A DNA stretch of 9,795 nt, taken from positions 1 through 9,795 of the forward strand of contig JAFAGE010000299.1 of assembly GCA_023423015.1 (NCBI GenBank), written 5' to 3'. The stretch comes from Bacteroidota bacterium. GTDB taxonomy: Bacteria; Bacteroidota; Bacteroidia; Chitinophagales; Chitinophagaceae. Positions 1 to 6,988 of the stretch are shown here, piece after piece (positions within the stretch are counted from its first letter, which is position 1; each line of letters opens with the position of its first letter). Position numbers and translations under genes: made by a program. Under the pieces are notes generated by a model. The model saw only the letters and a list, made by a program, of their open reading frames with translations, had not been told where the DNA came from and ran no database searches.

Positions 1-864
1 ATCGTTGAGCCACATCCAGTTCTTCTCCATCACGGCAGCGTGAATAAGATCGTGGTGTTGTTCTGCTTTTTTCGACTGGTCGCCAAAAACTTTGTCGGCA
101 AGCAGAACGGCAAACTTCGCATAGCCCTCATCGTTAAGCTGTGAACCATCTATCGTGAGTTCTTTGTCTCCACCATCGAACCATTTCTTTGTAGGGTTGA
201 ATACGTCGGCGAACAATACGCCGTTTGCTTCCGCCACTTCCTTCATTGCCTGCGTGTACAGTGCGAGGTTCTCATTCTGCTTCTTTCCATCAGGAAGGTC
301 GTATTTCGCAGAGAGATTTTGAAATGCAATTGGCGATACGAGAGCAAGCTGCGGTGCCGACACACCATTGTATTGTTGCTGTTTTGTATACTTTACAAAC
401 GAGTCGAGTTCAGCCTTAAAATTTTGAATGCCATCAGGACCGTTAAACGATTCATTATATCCGAAGAATGCCAGGATAATATCTGCTTTGTGGCGCGTGA
501 GCCATTGGTCGGGATATTCAAAATGTCCTTCACTGGCAGAGTTGCGTGCAAGTTCTGTTTGAAAGGTTTCTGCCCCGGGAAATGCCCATGGCGTATTGCG
601 GCCGGGATGCGGCCTGAAACCGGCTGTTTCCCCGGGATCGCACATGTTGCGGATGTACAGTGAACTGTCGGGGTAACGCATGTGCATTTCGGTTTCAAAA
701 TGACCGAAATGAATTTCGCGCGAACCGAGATTATTGCCGATCATTATGATGCGGGCATCTTTTTTCAGCACAATTTTGTCATCATTGTTGTTGTTGCATG
801 AAAACAGTAGCGAAAACAAAACAAAAGCAGTGAGCAGCGGAAATAAACGAACCAAGTATTTCAT
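1..864 (-). CDS. Partial lipoprotein with degenerate SGNH/GDSL-hydrolase-like domain (N-terminal 288 residues)
   Basis: The reading frame is open from the ATG at 864 to the window edge, so the C-terminus is missing. Residues 1-22 are a signal peptide ending LLFS-C23, a plausible lipobox, followed by four Asn, so the product is probably a membrane-anchored lipoprotein. The SGNH-like fold shows in block I (G43-N-N-L-G-S-R), the Gly/Asn block G135-Y-N-E, and a block V-like segment D239-G-S-Q-L-N. The usual nucleophile position of GDS is Asn45 and the usual catalytic His of DxxH is Gln242, so hydrolase activity is doubtful. From memory, similar Bacteroidota proteins continue past the NWxWxND segment (here close to the edge) into a large region annotated with haem-binding or PQQ-type domains; whether this one does cannot be seen. 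It is divergent from the ABC ATPase gene, 68 bp away. SGNH-like assignment fairly sure, function unknown. Confidence 0.75.
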   Translation of the reverse strand, partial: MKYLVRLFPLLTAFVLFSLLFSCNNNNDDKIVLKKDARIIMIGNNLGSREIHFGHFETEMHMRYPDSSLYIRNMCDPGETAGFRPHPGRNTPWAFPGAETFQTELARNSASEGHFEYPDQWLTRHKADIILAFFGYNESFNGPDGIQNFKAELDSFVKYTKQQQYNGVSAPQLALVSPIAFQNLSAKYDLPDGKKQNENLALYTQAMKEVAEANGVLFADVFNPTKKWFDGGDKELTIDGSQLNDEGYAKFAVLLADKVFGDQSKKAEQHHDLIHAAVMEKNWMWLND

Positions 865-871
865 AAGAGGT

Positions 872-879
872 TAAATATA
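872..879 (-). promoter_or_regulatory. Weak candidate -7 element for the SGNH-like lipoprotein gene
   Basis: Read on the minus strand the octamer is TATATTTA, one base off the Bacteroidota -7 consensus TAnnTTTG. It ends only 8 bp before the start codon, which would give a very short leader. No clear TTG was found at the -33 distance. In an AT-rich gap this could be chance. Confidence 0.25.
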
Positions 880-920
880 TCTATTTCCTGCGAGAGAGAA
901 GAAAGAACGGCTGTTCCGCT

Positions 921-928
921 TAATTTTA
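921..928 (+). promoter_or_regulatory. Weak candidate -7 element for the ModF-like gene
   Basis: TAATTTTA matches TAnnTTTG in all but the last base and ends 5 bp before the ATG at 933. If real, transcription would begin at or next to the start codon (leaderless or nearly so). No purine-rich ribosome binding site precedes the ATG, which fits the phylum but does not prove the call. Confidence 0.3.
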
Positions 929-932
929 TGCG

Positions 933-2276
933 ATGGATTATTTACCTGCGGATTTGCAGTTCATTAAACCCGGACAAACCTGGGCAATTGTAGGCGACAG
1001 CGATTCAGGTCATGGTGATGCACTTCGTTCCATCTCGGCGAAAGGCATTGAACTTGTTAGTTTCAAACATCACTTTCGTAATTTATCTAATACATCAGAT
1101 TTTTATTACCAGCAGCGTTTCAATTCGTACGATGCGGAAGACGCACAAACCGTACATGAATACCTGATTGCGCAACAATCGATCGTTCCAAACTCTTACT
1201 GGAACTATGGTAAAGTGGTGAGAGAGCTTCACCTGCAGGATCTGCTCAGTGAACAGGTAATAATGTTGTCGAATGGTGAAACCAAAAGGCTGATGATAGC
1301 CGCAGCACTCGTGCGTAATCCTTTTATGTTGCTGCTCGATCATCCGCTGACCGGTCTCGATAAACAAACGCGCGTAACATTCAGCCGCATTTTAGAACAC
1401 ATCATTGATTCAGGTATCACTGTTATTATCGCCACAAATCCGGGTGAAATTCCTTCATCGGTGTCGCATGTTGCTGTGATGAATAATCGCAAAGTGATAT
1501 TCGCCGACCGCATTTCTGTTTTCGAAAAACAAGGATTCCGCTTCGAGGCAAGTAAACCGCACGATCATGAATTGCTCAAGAAGCTCATTACATCGCAACC
1601 GTATCCCCGTTTTGATACTATTATCCGGATGCTTGACGTAAATGTTACCTACGACAGCCGACACATTTTGCGTCGGCTAAGCTGGCACGTGAAGCAGGGG
1701 GAACGATGGTCGGTAAGCGGCCCGAATGGTTCGGGGAAATCGACATTACTTAGCCTTGTTACGGGCGATAATCCGCAGGCTTATGCGAACAATATTGTAT
1801 TGTTCGATAGGAAGCGCGGATCCGGTGAGAGTATCTGGGACATAAAACAAAAAATCGGGTTTGTATCGCCTGAATTGTATCAATATTTTCCAACAGAATC
1901 ATCGTGTCTGCACGTAATTGAATCCGGTTTTTACGACACGGTGGGCCTTTTCAGGCCGTCTGATCCACAGAAAGAGGAAGTTTGTATTGAGTGGATGAAA
2001 TTATTCGGCGCAGAAAAATATCAATCGCGTTTATTTAACATGGTGCCGGTGCATGTGCAGCGGCTCTGCCTCCTCGCACGCGCTCTTGTTAAGAATCCTC
2101 CCCTCCTGATACTCGACGAGCCCACACAGGGGCTCGACGAAGCTCAACAACGTTTTTTTGTATCACTGATCGATGAGATCTGCAAACTCACACCTGTAAC
2201 GCTTGTGTATGTAAGTCATTACGAGCACCATATTCCGAAGGCGGTGGCGAAGGAGCTCAAGTTGACGAAGGCGTGA
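933..2276 (+). CDS. ModF-like tandem ABC ATPase with asymmetric ATP sites
   Basis: A 447-residue soluble protein with two ABC ATPase domains and no membrane segment. The second domain closely recalls E. coli ModF (LLSLVTGD, RGSGE, IWDIK, a late LILDEP block). Domain 1 (about 1-220) has a decayed Walker A (G21-DSDSGHG, no GKS/T), an intact signature L112-SNGE, and a Walker B ending D136-H137, so the catalytic Glu is His. Domain 2 (about 235-447) has a perfect Walker A (G263-PNGSGKST), Walker B L391-LILDEP and switch His429, but its signature is V371-PVHVQ rather than LSxGQ. One composite site (domain 2 Walkers with domain 1 signature) should therefore work while the other is decayed. ModF-type proteins are linked by annotation to molybdate transport, but no modABC gene is nearby, so the role is open. 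The ATG at 933 gives a slightly shorter N-terminus than ModF; I see no better start. Confidence 0.85.
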   Translation: MDYLPADLQFIKPGQTWAIVGDSDSGHGDALRSISAKGIELVSFKHHFRNLSNTSDFYYQQRFNSYDAEDAQTVHEYLIAQQSIVPNSYWNYGKVVRELHLQDLLSEQVIMLSNGETKRLMIAAALVRNPFMLLLDHPLTGLDKQTRVTFSRILEHIIDSGITVIIATNPGEIPSSVSHVAVMNNRKVIFADRISVFEKQGFRFEASKPHDHELLKKLITSQPYPRFDTIIRMLDVNVTYDSRHILRRLSWHVKQGERWSVSGPNGSGKSTLLSLVTGDNPQAYANNIVLFDRKRGSGESIWDIKQKIGFVSPELYQYFPTESSCLHVIESGFYDTVGLFRPSDPQKEEVCIEWMKLFGAEKYQSRLFNMVPVHVQRLCLLARALVKNPPLLILDEPTQGLDEAQQRFFVSLIDEICKLTPVTLVYVSHYEHHIPKAVAKELKLTKA

Positions 2277-2282
2277 TTATAG

Positions 2283-2352
2283 GGCAGATGTGAGATGGCA
2301 GATGGCAGATGGAATGTGAAGGGGCGAGCCTTCCGCCTTCTGCCTCCTTGCC
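2283..2352. repeat. Heptamer repeats forming an imperfect hairpin between convergent genes
   Basis: Four in-phase 7-mers occupy 2283-2310: GGCAGAT, GTGAGAT, GGCAGAT, GGCAGAT. The opposite strand of 2329-2352 carries GGCAAGG, A, GGCAGAA, GGCGGAA, GG. The two halves face each other and can fold: GAAGG (2318-2322) pairs with CCTTC (2329-2333) around the loop GGCGAG, and the outer GGCAGA-type units pair with TCTGCC and TTGCC. It fills the gap between the stops of two convergent genes, so it may end transcription from both sides. The unit resembles the GGCATRR arrays at 9111-9166 and 9741-9795. Confidence 0.75.
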
Positions 2353-4305
2353 TTATTTCCCTACCCATCGATTATTCCCCGTATTCACATCCGTATACAG
2401 ACTATCCGGATCGAGGGTGATTTCCTGGAGGCGTGATGTAGATTTATGAATAAACTTCCAGGTGTCGCCGTGTTGCCAGATTTCAACCGGCAGGTTTACA
2501 CGGGTTGATTTGCCATTGCTTTCTTTGATATCCAGTGTCACAGGCATTGGAAGTTTTTCGAGATTACGAATGGTGATAATTGCGCCACCTGCGGGATCAT
2601 TGTCTACGTATGTCACATCCGTAATAGCCTGGTCAATCTTCCATTGATTCAGGAACCAACCGCGCCAGAACCAGTCGAGCGTTTCACCACTAAAGTTTTC
2701 AATCGCGCGGAAGAAGTCGTAAGGTGTGGGATGTTTAAAAGCCCACTGGTGCGTATAATAACGCATAGCGCTGTCGAAACGCTCAGGGCCGAGGATAGAT
2801 TCCCGAAGGAGTTGGAGGCCATAAGCGGGCTTATAATACGCTACAATACCCAGGTTCCTCGGTTGAACCACATCTGGTGCAGTGTATATGCTTTGTGAGC
2901 GGTCGTGGAAAAACGCCGGCGTCACTCTCGGCCCGGTCATCGACCTGGCGCCACTGTATTCGCCATTATTAAAATCCTTCTCTGCGAGCAGGTTGATGAA
3001 GGTGTTGAAACCCTCATCCATCCAGGCATATTTACGTTCATTGGTGCCAACAATCATCGGGAACCAGGCATGCCCGAATTCGTGTGCCGTAACACCCCAG
3101 AGGCGTACACGGCTGGCGCGAGCCGAACAGAATACAATTCCCGGGTATTCCATACCTCCTACAATACCAGCCACATTAACGGCAACAGGGTAATTATAAG
3201 GATAGAGATATTTGGAGAAGAACTCGATAGAATGTTTTACATATTCTGTGGACCTGCCCCATGCGGTATCGCTGGCTGCTTCAGCAGGATAGACCGACAT
3301 CGCCAGTGCTTTTTTACCACCAGGCAGGTTGATACGGGCCGCATCCCAGACAAAGGCCTTTGAGCTTGCCCATGCCACGTCGCGGGCGTTTTCGCAGCGA
3401 AACTTCCAGGTAAGGTTCTTAGACTTTGTTGGCCTGCTTGAAGGGTTGGTTACTTCCGCTGCTGAGCGAAGCAGAACTGTTTTATCGCTGTTAGAGGCAG
3501 CATTATAACGTTGCTGCTGTTGTTGGGTAAGTACGTCGGCCGGGTTCAGCAACTCACCCGAACCCACCACGATGTGATTGGCAGGTGCGGTAATGTTGTA
3601 AGTGTAGTCGCCATACTCCAGGTAAAATTCTCCCTGGCCGAGGTACGGCAGGGTATTCCAGCCTTGTATGTTGTCGTATACAGCCATCCGGGGAAACCAC
3701 TGCGCGATTTCATAGATCCAGCCATTTTTAGTCTGGAGTCGGCCCATTCGGTCTGTACCGTATTCCGGAACCACAAATTTGTAAGCAATAGTGAATGTGA
3801 TCTTACCTCCCTTTGCTTTTAGTGGCATAGGAAGGTCAATTTTCATCCTTGTATCGTTGATGGTATTTTTTAACGTGTCTTTACCATTCAATTTTACGGA
3901 GCTGATGGTGTAGCCGCCGTTGAATTGATTCCTGTTTGCCCATCGGCCGCCTTCTATGGCGGTAGTAGCTACTCCACGGGATTTCTGGTTGTAAATATTT
4001 TGGTCGAGTTGTACCCAGATAAACGGAAGGTCGTAAGGGCTGTTATTGGTATAGGTAATCTGGACAGCGCCTGTAATAGAATGATCTACATCGTTGAGCG
4101 TAACGTCGATGGCATAATCGGCACGATTCTGCCAGTAAGCAGGACCGGGACGACCGTCGGCAGTGCGGAATTCATCACCGTTTTCGGTGTAAAAATCTGC
4201 CGCGAAAGCTTCATGGGGATCATAGTTTGATTTTTCCTGCGAAAAGCCGGAAGTAGAAAACAGCAATGCTGTACAAAATAGCAGCACGGAATAAAATCGT
4301 TGCAT
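2353..4305 (-). CDS. Secreted M1-family zinc metallopeptidase (aminopeptidase-like)
   Basis: 650 residues, starting with a signal peptide (about 1-22, cleavage near FSQ-EK), so it is exported to the periplasm or beyond. The gluzincin signature is complete: H408-E-F-G-H412, then 18 residues, then E431, giving two His and one Glu zinc ligands with E409 as catalytic base. The exopeptidase motif appears as G383-GMEYPG, a variant of GxMEN with Tyr in place of Asn. One of the tyrosines in VAYYKPAY (490-495) probably stabilises the transition state. The N-terminal beta-rich domain (about 60-250) precedes the catalytic domain (about 300-555), and a short beta domain ends the protein. No type IX secretion C-terminal domain is evident. 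A run of five Gln lies at 261-265. It should remove N-terminal residues from peptides; substrate unknown. Transcribed alone, divergent from the DUF1338 gene. Confidence 0.92.
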   Translation of the reverse strand: MQRFYSVLLFCTALLFSTSGFSQEKSNYDPHEAFAADFYTENGDEFRTADGRPGPAYWQNRADYAIDVTLNDVDHSITGAVQITYTNNSPYDLPFIWVQLDQNIYNQKSRGVATTAIEGGRWANRNQFNGGYTISSVKLNGKDTLKNTINDTRMKIDLPMPLKAKGGKITFTIAYKFVVPEYGTDRMGRLQTKNGWIYEIAQWFPRMAVYDNIQGWNTLPYLGQGEFYLEYGDYTYNITAPANHIVVGSGELLNPADVLTQQQQQRYNAASNSDKTVLLRSAAEVTNPSSRPTKSKNLTWKFRCENARDVAWASSKAFVWDAARINLPGGKKALAMSVYPAEAASDTAWGRSTEYVKHSIEFFSKYLYPYNYPVAVNVAGIVGGMEYPGIVFCSARASRVRLWGVTAHEFGHAWFPMIVGTNERKYAWMDEGFNTFINLLAEKDFNNGEYSGARSMTGPRVTPAFFHDRSQSIYTAPDVVQPRNLGIVAYYKPAYGLQLLRESILGPERFDSAMRYYTHQWAFKHPTPYDFFRAIENFSGETLDWFWRGWFLNQWKIDQAITDVTYVDNDPAGGAIITIRNLEKLPMPVTLDIKESNGKSTRVNLPVEIWQHGDTWKFIHKSTSRLQEITLDPDSLYTDVNTGNNRWVGK

Positions 4306-4331
4306 GTGGTTGTTCCAGTTTTAGATAGCTG

Positions 4332-4339
4332 CAAAAATA
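4332..4339 (-). promoter_or_regulatory. -7 promoter element of the M1 peptidase gene
   Basis: On the minus strand the site reads TATTTTTG followed by C, an exact match to the Bacteroidota -7 consensus TAnnTTTG. It lies 26 bp upstream of the ATG at 4305, which predicts a leader of about 20-25 nt. A clear TTG at the -33 distance is not seen. Confidence 0.55.
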
Positions 4340-4375
4340 GCGGAAACCCCGCTGAAAGATGTTCCTGTGAAACGA

Positions 4376-4383
4376 TAACTTTA
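4376..4383 (+). promoter_or_regulatory. Candidate -7 element of the DUF1338 gene
   Basis: TAACTTTA followed by CC matches TAnnTTTG except for the last base and ends 27 bp before the ATG at 4411. It is divergent from the peptidase -7 element, with 36 bp between them. No TTG at the -33 distance, so only a moderate call. Confidence 0.4.
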
Positions 4384-4410
4384 CCATTCGTACAAATGCA
4401 CCTCTGAAAA

Positions 4411-5319
4411 ATGCTCGACAAACAAGCCACATTACAAAAAGTGCTCGATGGATTGATGCGCAGGTACCAGGAACGTGTACCTGATGTGAAGGCTATATTC
4501 CAGGCAATGTTAAAAGAGAAAATTATCGCCGATCCTTCAGAAATTGAAAACGATCACATAGCATTTCGCACACTAGGTGTTCCACACCTCGGCATTCAAT
4601 CACTTGAAAAAATATTTCTGCATTACGGCTATACAAAAAGGGACGCATATTTTTTTCCCGAAAAGAAATTGAATGCATACTGGTATGCTCCGGAGAATAT
4701 TCATCATCCACGGATTTTTATCAGCGAATTACGAATTAACGATCTCTCACCTGGATCGCAGAACATCATACGGAGTTATACAAACGAAGTTGTTTCTGAC
4801 CCCGTTGATAAACTTGACCTTAATAATGCACAACAGGTAGATGAATTTCTACACAGTGGTTTGTGGAGATTACCTTCATGGGAAGATTACAGTGCGTTGG
4901 CCAAAGAAAGTGAATATGCCGCGTGGGCAATTTATAACAGGTATTATCTGAATCATTTTACCATCAGCGTACACAATCTTAAAGAGGGTTTTAACACCAT
5001 CGCAGCGTTTAATGGTTTTCTTGAACAACATGGCTTTGTATTGAATGATTCATCAGGTAAAATCAAGAAAAGTCCGGACGGTGGATTATTACAAAGCTCG
5101 ACTGTCGCACATATGATTGAAGCACCGTTTGCACACGGAGATAAACATCAGATACCAGGTTCATATGTTGAATTTGCGGAGCGTAGAATATTACCGGAGT
5201 TCCAACATCTGTCTTTAAGCGAAGTGACGCGTGAACATCGCCGCGAAGGATTTGAAGCCGCGAATGCCGACAAAATTTTCGAGAGTACCTACTCTGCACA
5301 AACGGCCCGGAAAGGCTAA
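4411..5319 (+). CDS. DUF1338 protein, 2-oxoadipate dioxygenase/decarboxylase (HglS)-like
   Basis: A 302-residue soluble protein. The segment N47-D-H-I-A-F-R-T and the later Y252-V-E-F-A-E-R-R mark the DUF1338 family. Its characterised member, HglS of Pseudomonas, is a non-haem iron enzyme of the VOC fold that turns 2-oxoadipate into 2-hydroxyglutarate in D-lysine breakdown. The expected metal ligands can be placed: His49, His182 (in NHFTISV) and Glu254, with Arg53 four residues after the first His, where HglS has its substrate-binding Arg. Spacings resemble those I recall for HglS. No other lysine-catabolism gene is in the window, so the substrate in this organism is inferred from the family only. 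The ATG at 4411 has no strong ribosome binding site but sits well behind a candidate promoter. Single-gene unit. Confidence 0.85.
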   Translation: MLDKQATLQKVLDGLMRRYQERVPDVKAIFQAMLKEKIIADPSEIENDHIAFRTLGVPHLGIQSLEKIFLHYGYTKRDAYFFPEKKLNAYWYAPENIHHPRIFISELRINDLSPGSQNIIRSYTNEVVSDPVDKLDLNNAQQVDEFLHSGLWRLPSWEDYSALAKESEYAAWAIYNRYYLNHFTISVHNLKEGFNTIAAFNGFLEQHGFVLNDSSGKIKKSPDGGLLQSSTVAHMIEAPFAHGDKHQIPGSYVEFAERRILPEFQHLSLSEVTREHRREGFEAANADKIFESTYSAQTARKG

Positions 5320-5363
5320 AAGGAATCTGAAAAAATACCCCCCTGATTACCCCGGAAAATTTT

Positions 5364-5380
5364 TTGGCACAATTCTTATT
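5364..5380 (+). promoter_or_regulatory. Sigma-54-like -24 box without the -12 GC
   Basis: TTGGCAC (5364-5370) matches the -24 half of the sigma-54 consensus TGGCAC-N5-TTGC. At the correct distance the sequence reads TTAT (5376-5379) instead of TTGC, losing the near-invariant GC. It lies 137 bp upstream of the 56-residue peptide gene. Suggestive only. Confidence 0.25.
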
Positions 5381-5447
5381 ACTATAGGGTATCAATGCCT
5401 GTGAAATACGTGAGATTGCCTGTCATAGCTTAATAATCAAAAAGTTA

Positions 5448-5464
5448 GGCAAGTGACAACTGCC
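5448..5464 (+). other. Small hairpin in the presumed leader of the 56-residue peptide gene
   Basis: GGC, bulged A, AGT can pair with ACT, GCC around the loop GACA: six pairs with one bulge. Upstream TTGCCT (5416-5421) is also complementary to AGGCAA (5447-5452), giving a competing pairing. It sits 43 bp before the ATG at 5508. No riboswitch class was recognised. Confidence 0.3.
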
Positions 5465-5507
5465 CGGTTGGGTGGTATTATTTAATACAATTTAAAAATT
5501 GAAGTTT

Positions 5508-5678
5508 ATGAAAAGAATCCTTTTAGCCGCAGCATTGGGACTTGGAGTATTGACGTTCACCATGGCTGGAACAACAAATGCAACAGTAGCTCCTGGAGCA
5601 CTTAAGCATGACACTGTACCAACAGATACAACTCAGCCAACTCCGCAGCCCGATACAAGCAGCGTTCAAATCAAGTAA
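5508..5678 (+). CDS. Small exported peptide, 56 residues, unknown function
   Basis: The frame begins MKRILLAAALGLGVLTFTMA, a clear Sec signal peptide with a basic start and hydrophobic core, with likely cleavage after MA20 or after NA25. The mature part is about 31-36 residues, polar, and ends in a Thr/Pro/Gln/Asp-rich tail (D-T-V-P-T-D-T-T-Q-P-T-P-Q-P-D-T) with no Cys and no known domain. Support for a real gene: the signal peptide, an AT-rich leader ending GAAGTTT just before the ATG, and a strong terminator 28 bp after the stop. Many Bacteroidota genomes carry short secreted peptides of this look, but I cannot name a family. It could be a surface, stress or signalling peptide; its function is unknown. 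Confidence 0.75.
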   Translation: MKRILLAAALGLGVLTFTMAGTTNATVAPGALKHDTVPTDTTQPTPQPDTSSVQIK

Positions 5679-5705
5679 GATTTAGATTAGTATCCCTTAT
5701 AGAAG

Positions 5706-5740
5706 AGCCGGTTTTTATAAAACCGGCTTTTTCTTTTTAG
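5706..5740 (+). terminator. Intrinsic terminator after the 56-residue peptide gene
   Basis: A perfect 10-bp stem, AGCCGGTTTT (5706-5715) with AAAACCGGCT (5719-5728), closes a 3-nt loop and is followed by a T-rich tail (TTTTCTTTTT). It is the clearest terminator in the window and separates the small peptide gene from the ATP-grasp-like gene. Confidence 0.9.
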
Positions 5741-5758
5741 TTCGGTCAGGCCTTTCTG

Positions 5759-5768
5759 TTAATTTAGC
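5759..5768 (+). promoter_or_regulatory. Weak candidate -7 element of the ATP-grasp-like gene
   Basis: TTAATTTAGC resembles the TAnnTTTG element with one mismatch and lies 26 bp before the ATG at 5795. It follows the terminator directly, where a new promoter is needed. No certain -33 element. Confidence 0.3.
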
Positions 5769-5794
5769 CGCTCACCGTTTATAGTTCCGGCATT

Positions 5795-6985
5795 ATGATT
5801 CCTGAATTTCGTAGGCAGTATAACAAAACGTTTACAACAAAAAAGTACAACGACTTTCTTCACGAGCTTGATGCGCTACATCCGGGAGCAAGAGAATTCA
5901 GGCTGGCCGAAACACCGGTATTTATTCCCAAAAAATTTACCCGGTTAATGCTTGATGCCTGCGAAGCCATTATCGACCACGTGGTGGATCCACGCTTTAT
6001 CAAGCTGACCGACAATAGCATTCCTCCCAATGAGAAAGTAAAAGGCAATTACGGTTTTCCACAGACGCTCGTTTTTGATTTTGGGGTGTGTCACGGCACA
6101 AGCGGAGAATTAGAGCCCATGCTTATCGAGATGCAGGGATTCCCAAGCCTCTATGCTTTCCAGGCCATATTCCCGGAAATCATGCGTAAGCATCTTTTTG
6201 TGCCGCCAAACTTCAGCCAATACCTGGGCGGACTTGACCAGGACAGTTATTTTTCATTCCTGAATAAAGTTCTTCTTGGAAGTCATGCCGCGGAAAATGT
6301 TGTGCTCCTGGAAATAAAACCGCATGAACAAAAAACGCGTATCGACTTCTACCTGACGCGGGATAAGACCGGAATTCAGCCGGTATGTATAACGGACCTG
6401 ATAAAAAAAGGCGATGGTCTTTTTTACCTGCGCGATGGAAGAGAGATCCTGATAAAACGTATTTATAACCGGCTAATTTTCGATGAGCTTCATTCGCGAA
6501 CTGATCTGGGATCGTTTGTGGATATACGTGACCAGCTGAACGTGGAATGGGTTCCCCATCCCGATTGGTTTTACCGGATAAGCAAATACACCTTGCCGTT
6601 AGTATCGCACCCCTCGGTTCCGGAAACGTATTTTCTCGAGGAGATAAAACAGCTTCCCGCAAATCTTGATGAATTTGTTTTGAAACCTCTCTTTTCTTTC
6701 GCAGGACAGGGGGTTGTAATAGATGTTAGTCAGAAAGACCTCGACAATATAAACGATCCCTGGAATTGGATACTCCAGCGGAAAGTGAATTATGCAGATG
6801 TCATTGAAACGCCCGATGGACCTGCAAAAACGGAAATAAGAATGATGTATCTCTGGGAAGATGGTGCGTCGCGCCCTGTTCCTGTAATTAACCTTGCGCG
6901 CCTGAGTAAAGGTAAAATGATTGGTACCCGTTACAACAAAGACAAGGAATGGGTAGGCGGTTCAGTAGCTTTCTTCGAGCGCTGA
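5795..6985 (+). CDS. Uncharacterised ATP-grasp-like protein
   Basis: A 396-residue soluble protein with no signal peptide, of a conserved but unnamed kind. Its pattern recalls circularly permuted ATP-grasp proteins: a central strand with D214-GREILIKRIYNRLI, similar to the DGxxVDVVYRR element of that group; F295-VLKPLFSFAGQGVVIDV, like the Lys-containing glycine-rich ATP-binding loop (Lys297, Gly304, Gly306); W325-ILQRKV and E348-IRMMYLW, like the acidic, metal-binding strands; and a C-terminal glycine-rich segment (W386-VGGS). ATP-grasp enzymes couple ATP to forming amide or similar bonds, but no substrate can be inferred. An early block, F94-DFGVCHGTSGELEPMLIEMQGFPS, looks conserved and may be part of the active site. 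Its stop lies 3 bp from that of the convergent TonB receptor gene. Gene certain; fold moderately likely; function unknown. Confidence 0.8.
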   Translation: MIPEFRRQYNKTFTTKKYNDFLHELDALHPGAREFRLAETPVFIPKKFTRLMLDACEAIIDHVVDPRFIKLTDNSIPPNEKVKGNYGFPQTLVFDFGVCHGTSGELEPMLIEMQGFPSLYAFQAIFPEIMRKHLFVPPNFSQYLGGLDQDSYFSFLNKVLLGSHAAENVVLLEIKPHEQKTRIDFYLTRDKTGIQPVCITDLIKKGDGLFYLRDGREILIKRIYNRLIFDELHSRTDLGSFVDIRDQLNVEWVPHPDWFYRISKYTLPLVSHPSVPETYFLEEIKQLPANLDEFVLKPLFSFAGQGVVIDVSQKDLDNINDPWNWILQRKVNYADVIETPDGPAKTEIRMMYLWEDGASRPVPVINLARLSKGKMIGTRYNKDKEWVGGSVAFFER

Positions 6986-6988
6986 CTT

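Noticed and set aside
319..663. Overlapping frames on both strands within 225-698
   Set aside because: They overlap the continuous minus-strand lipoprotein frame that runs from 864 to the window edge and has a signal peptide and family blocks.
2905..3363. 152-codon open frame on the plus strand inside the M1 peptidase gene
   Set aside because: It is antisense to a gene with a complete zinc motif, has no recognisable domain, and is explained by codon bias of the real frame.
6213..6662. 149-codon open frame on the minus strand inside the ATP-grasp-like gene
   Set aside because: Antisense shadow of a gene with clear conserved motifs; composition is unlike a real protein.
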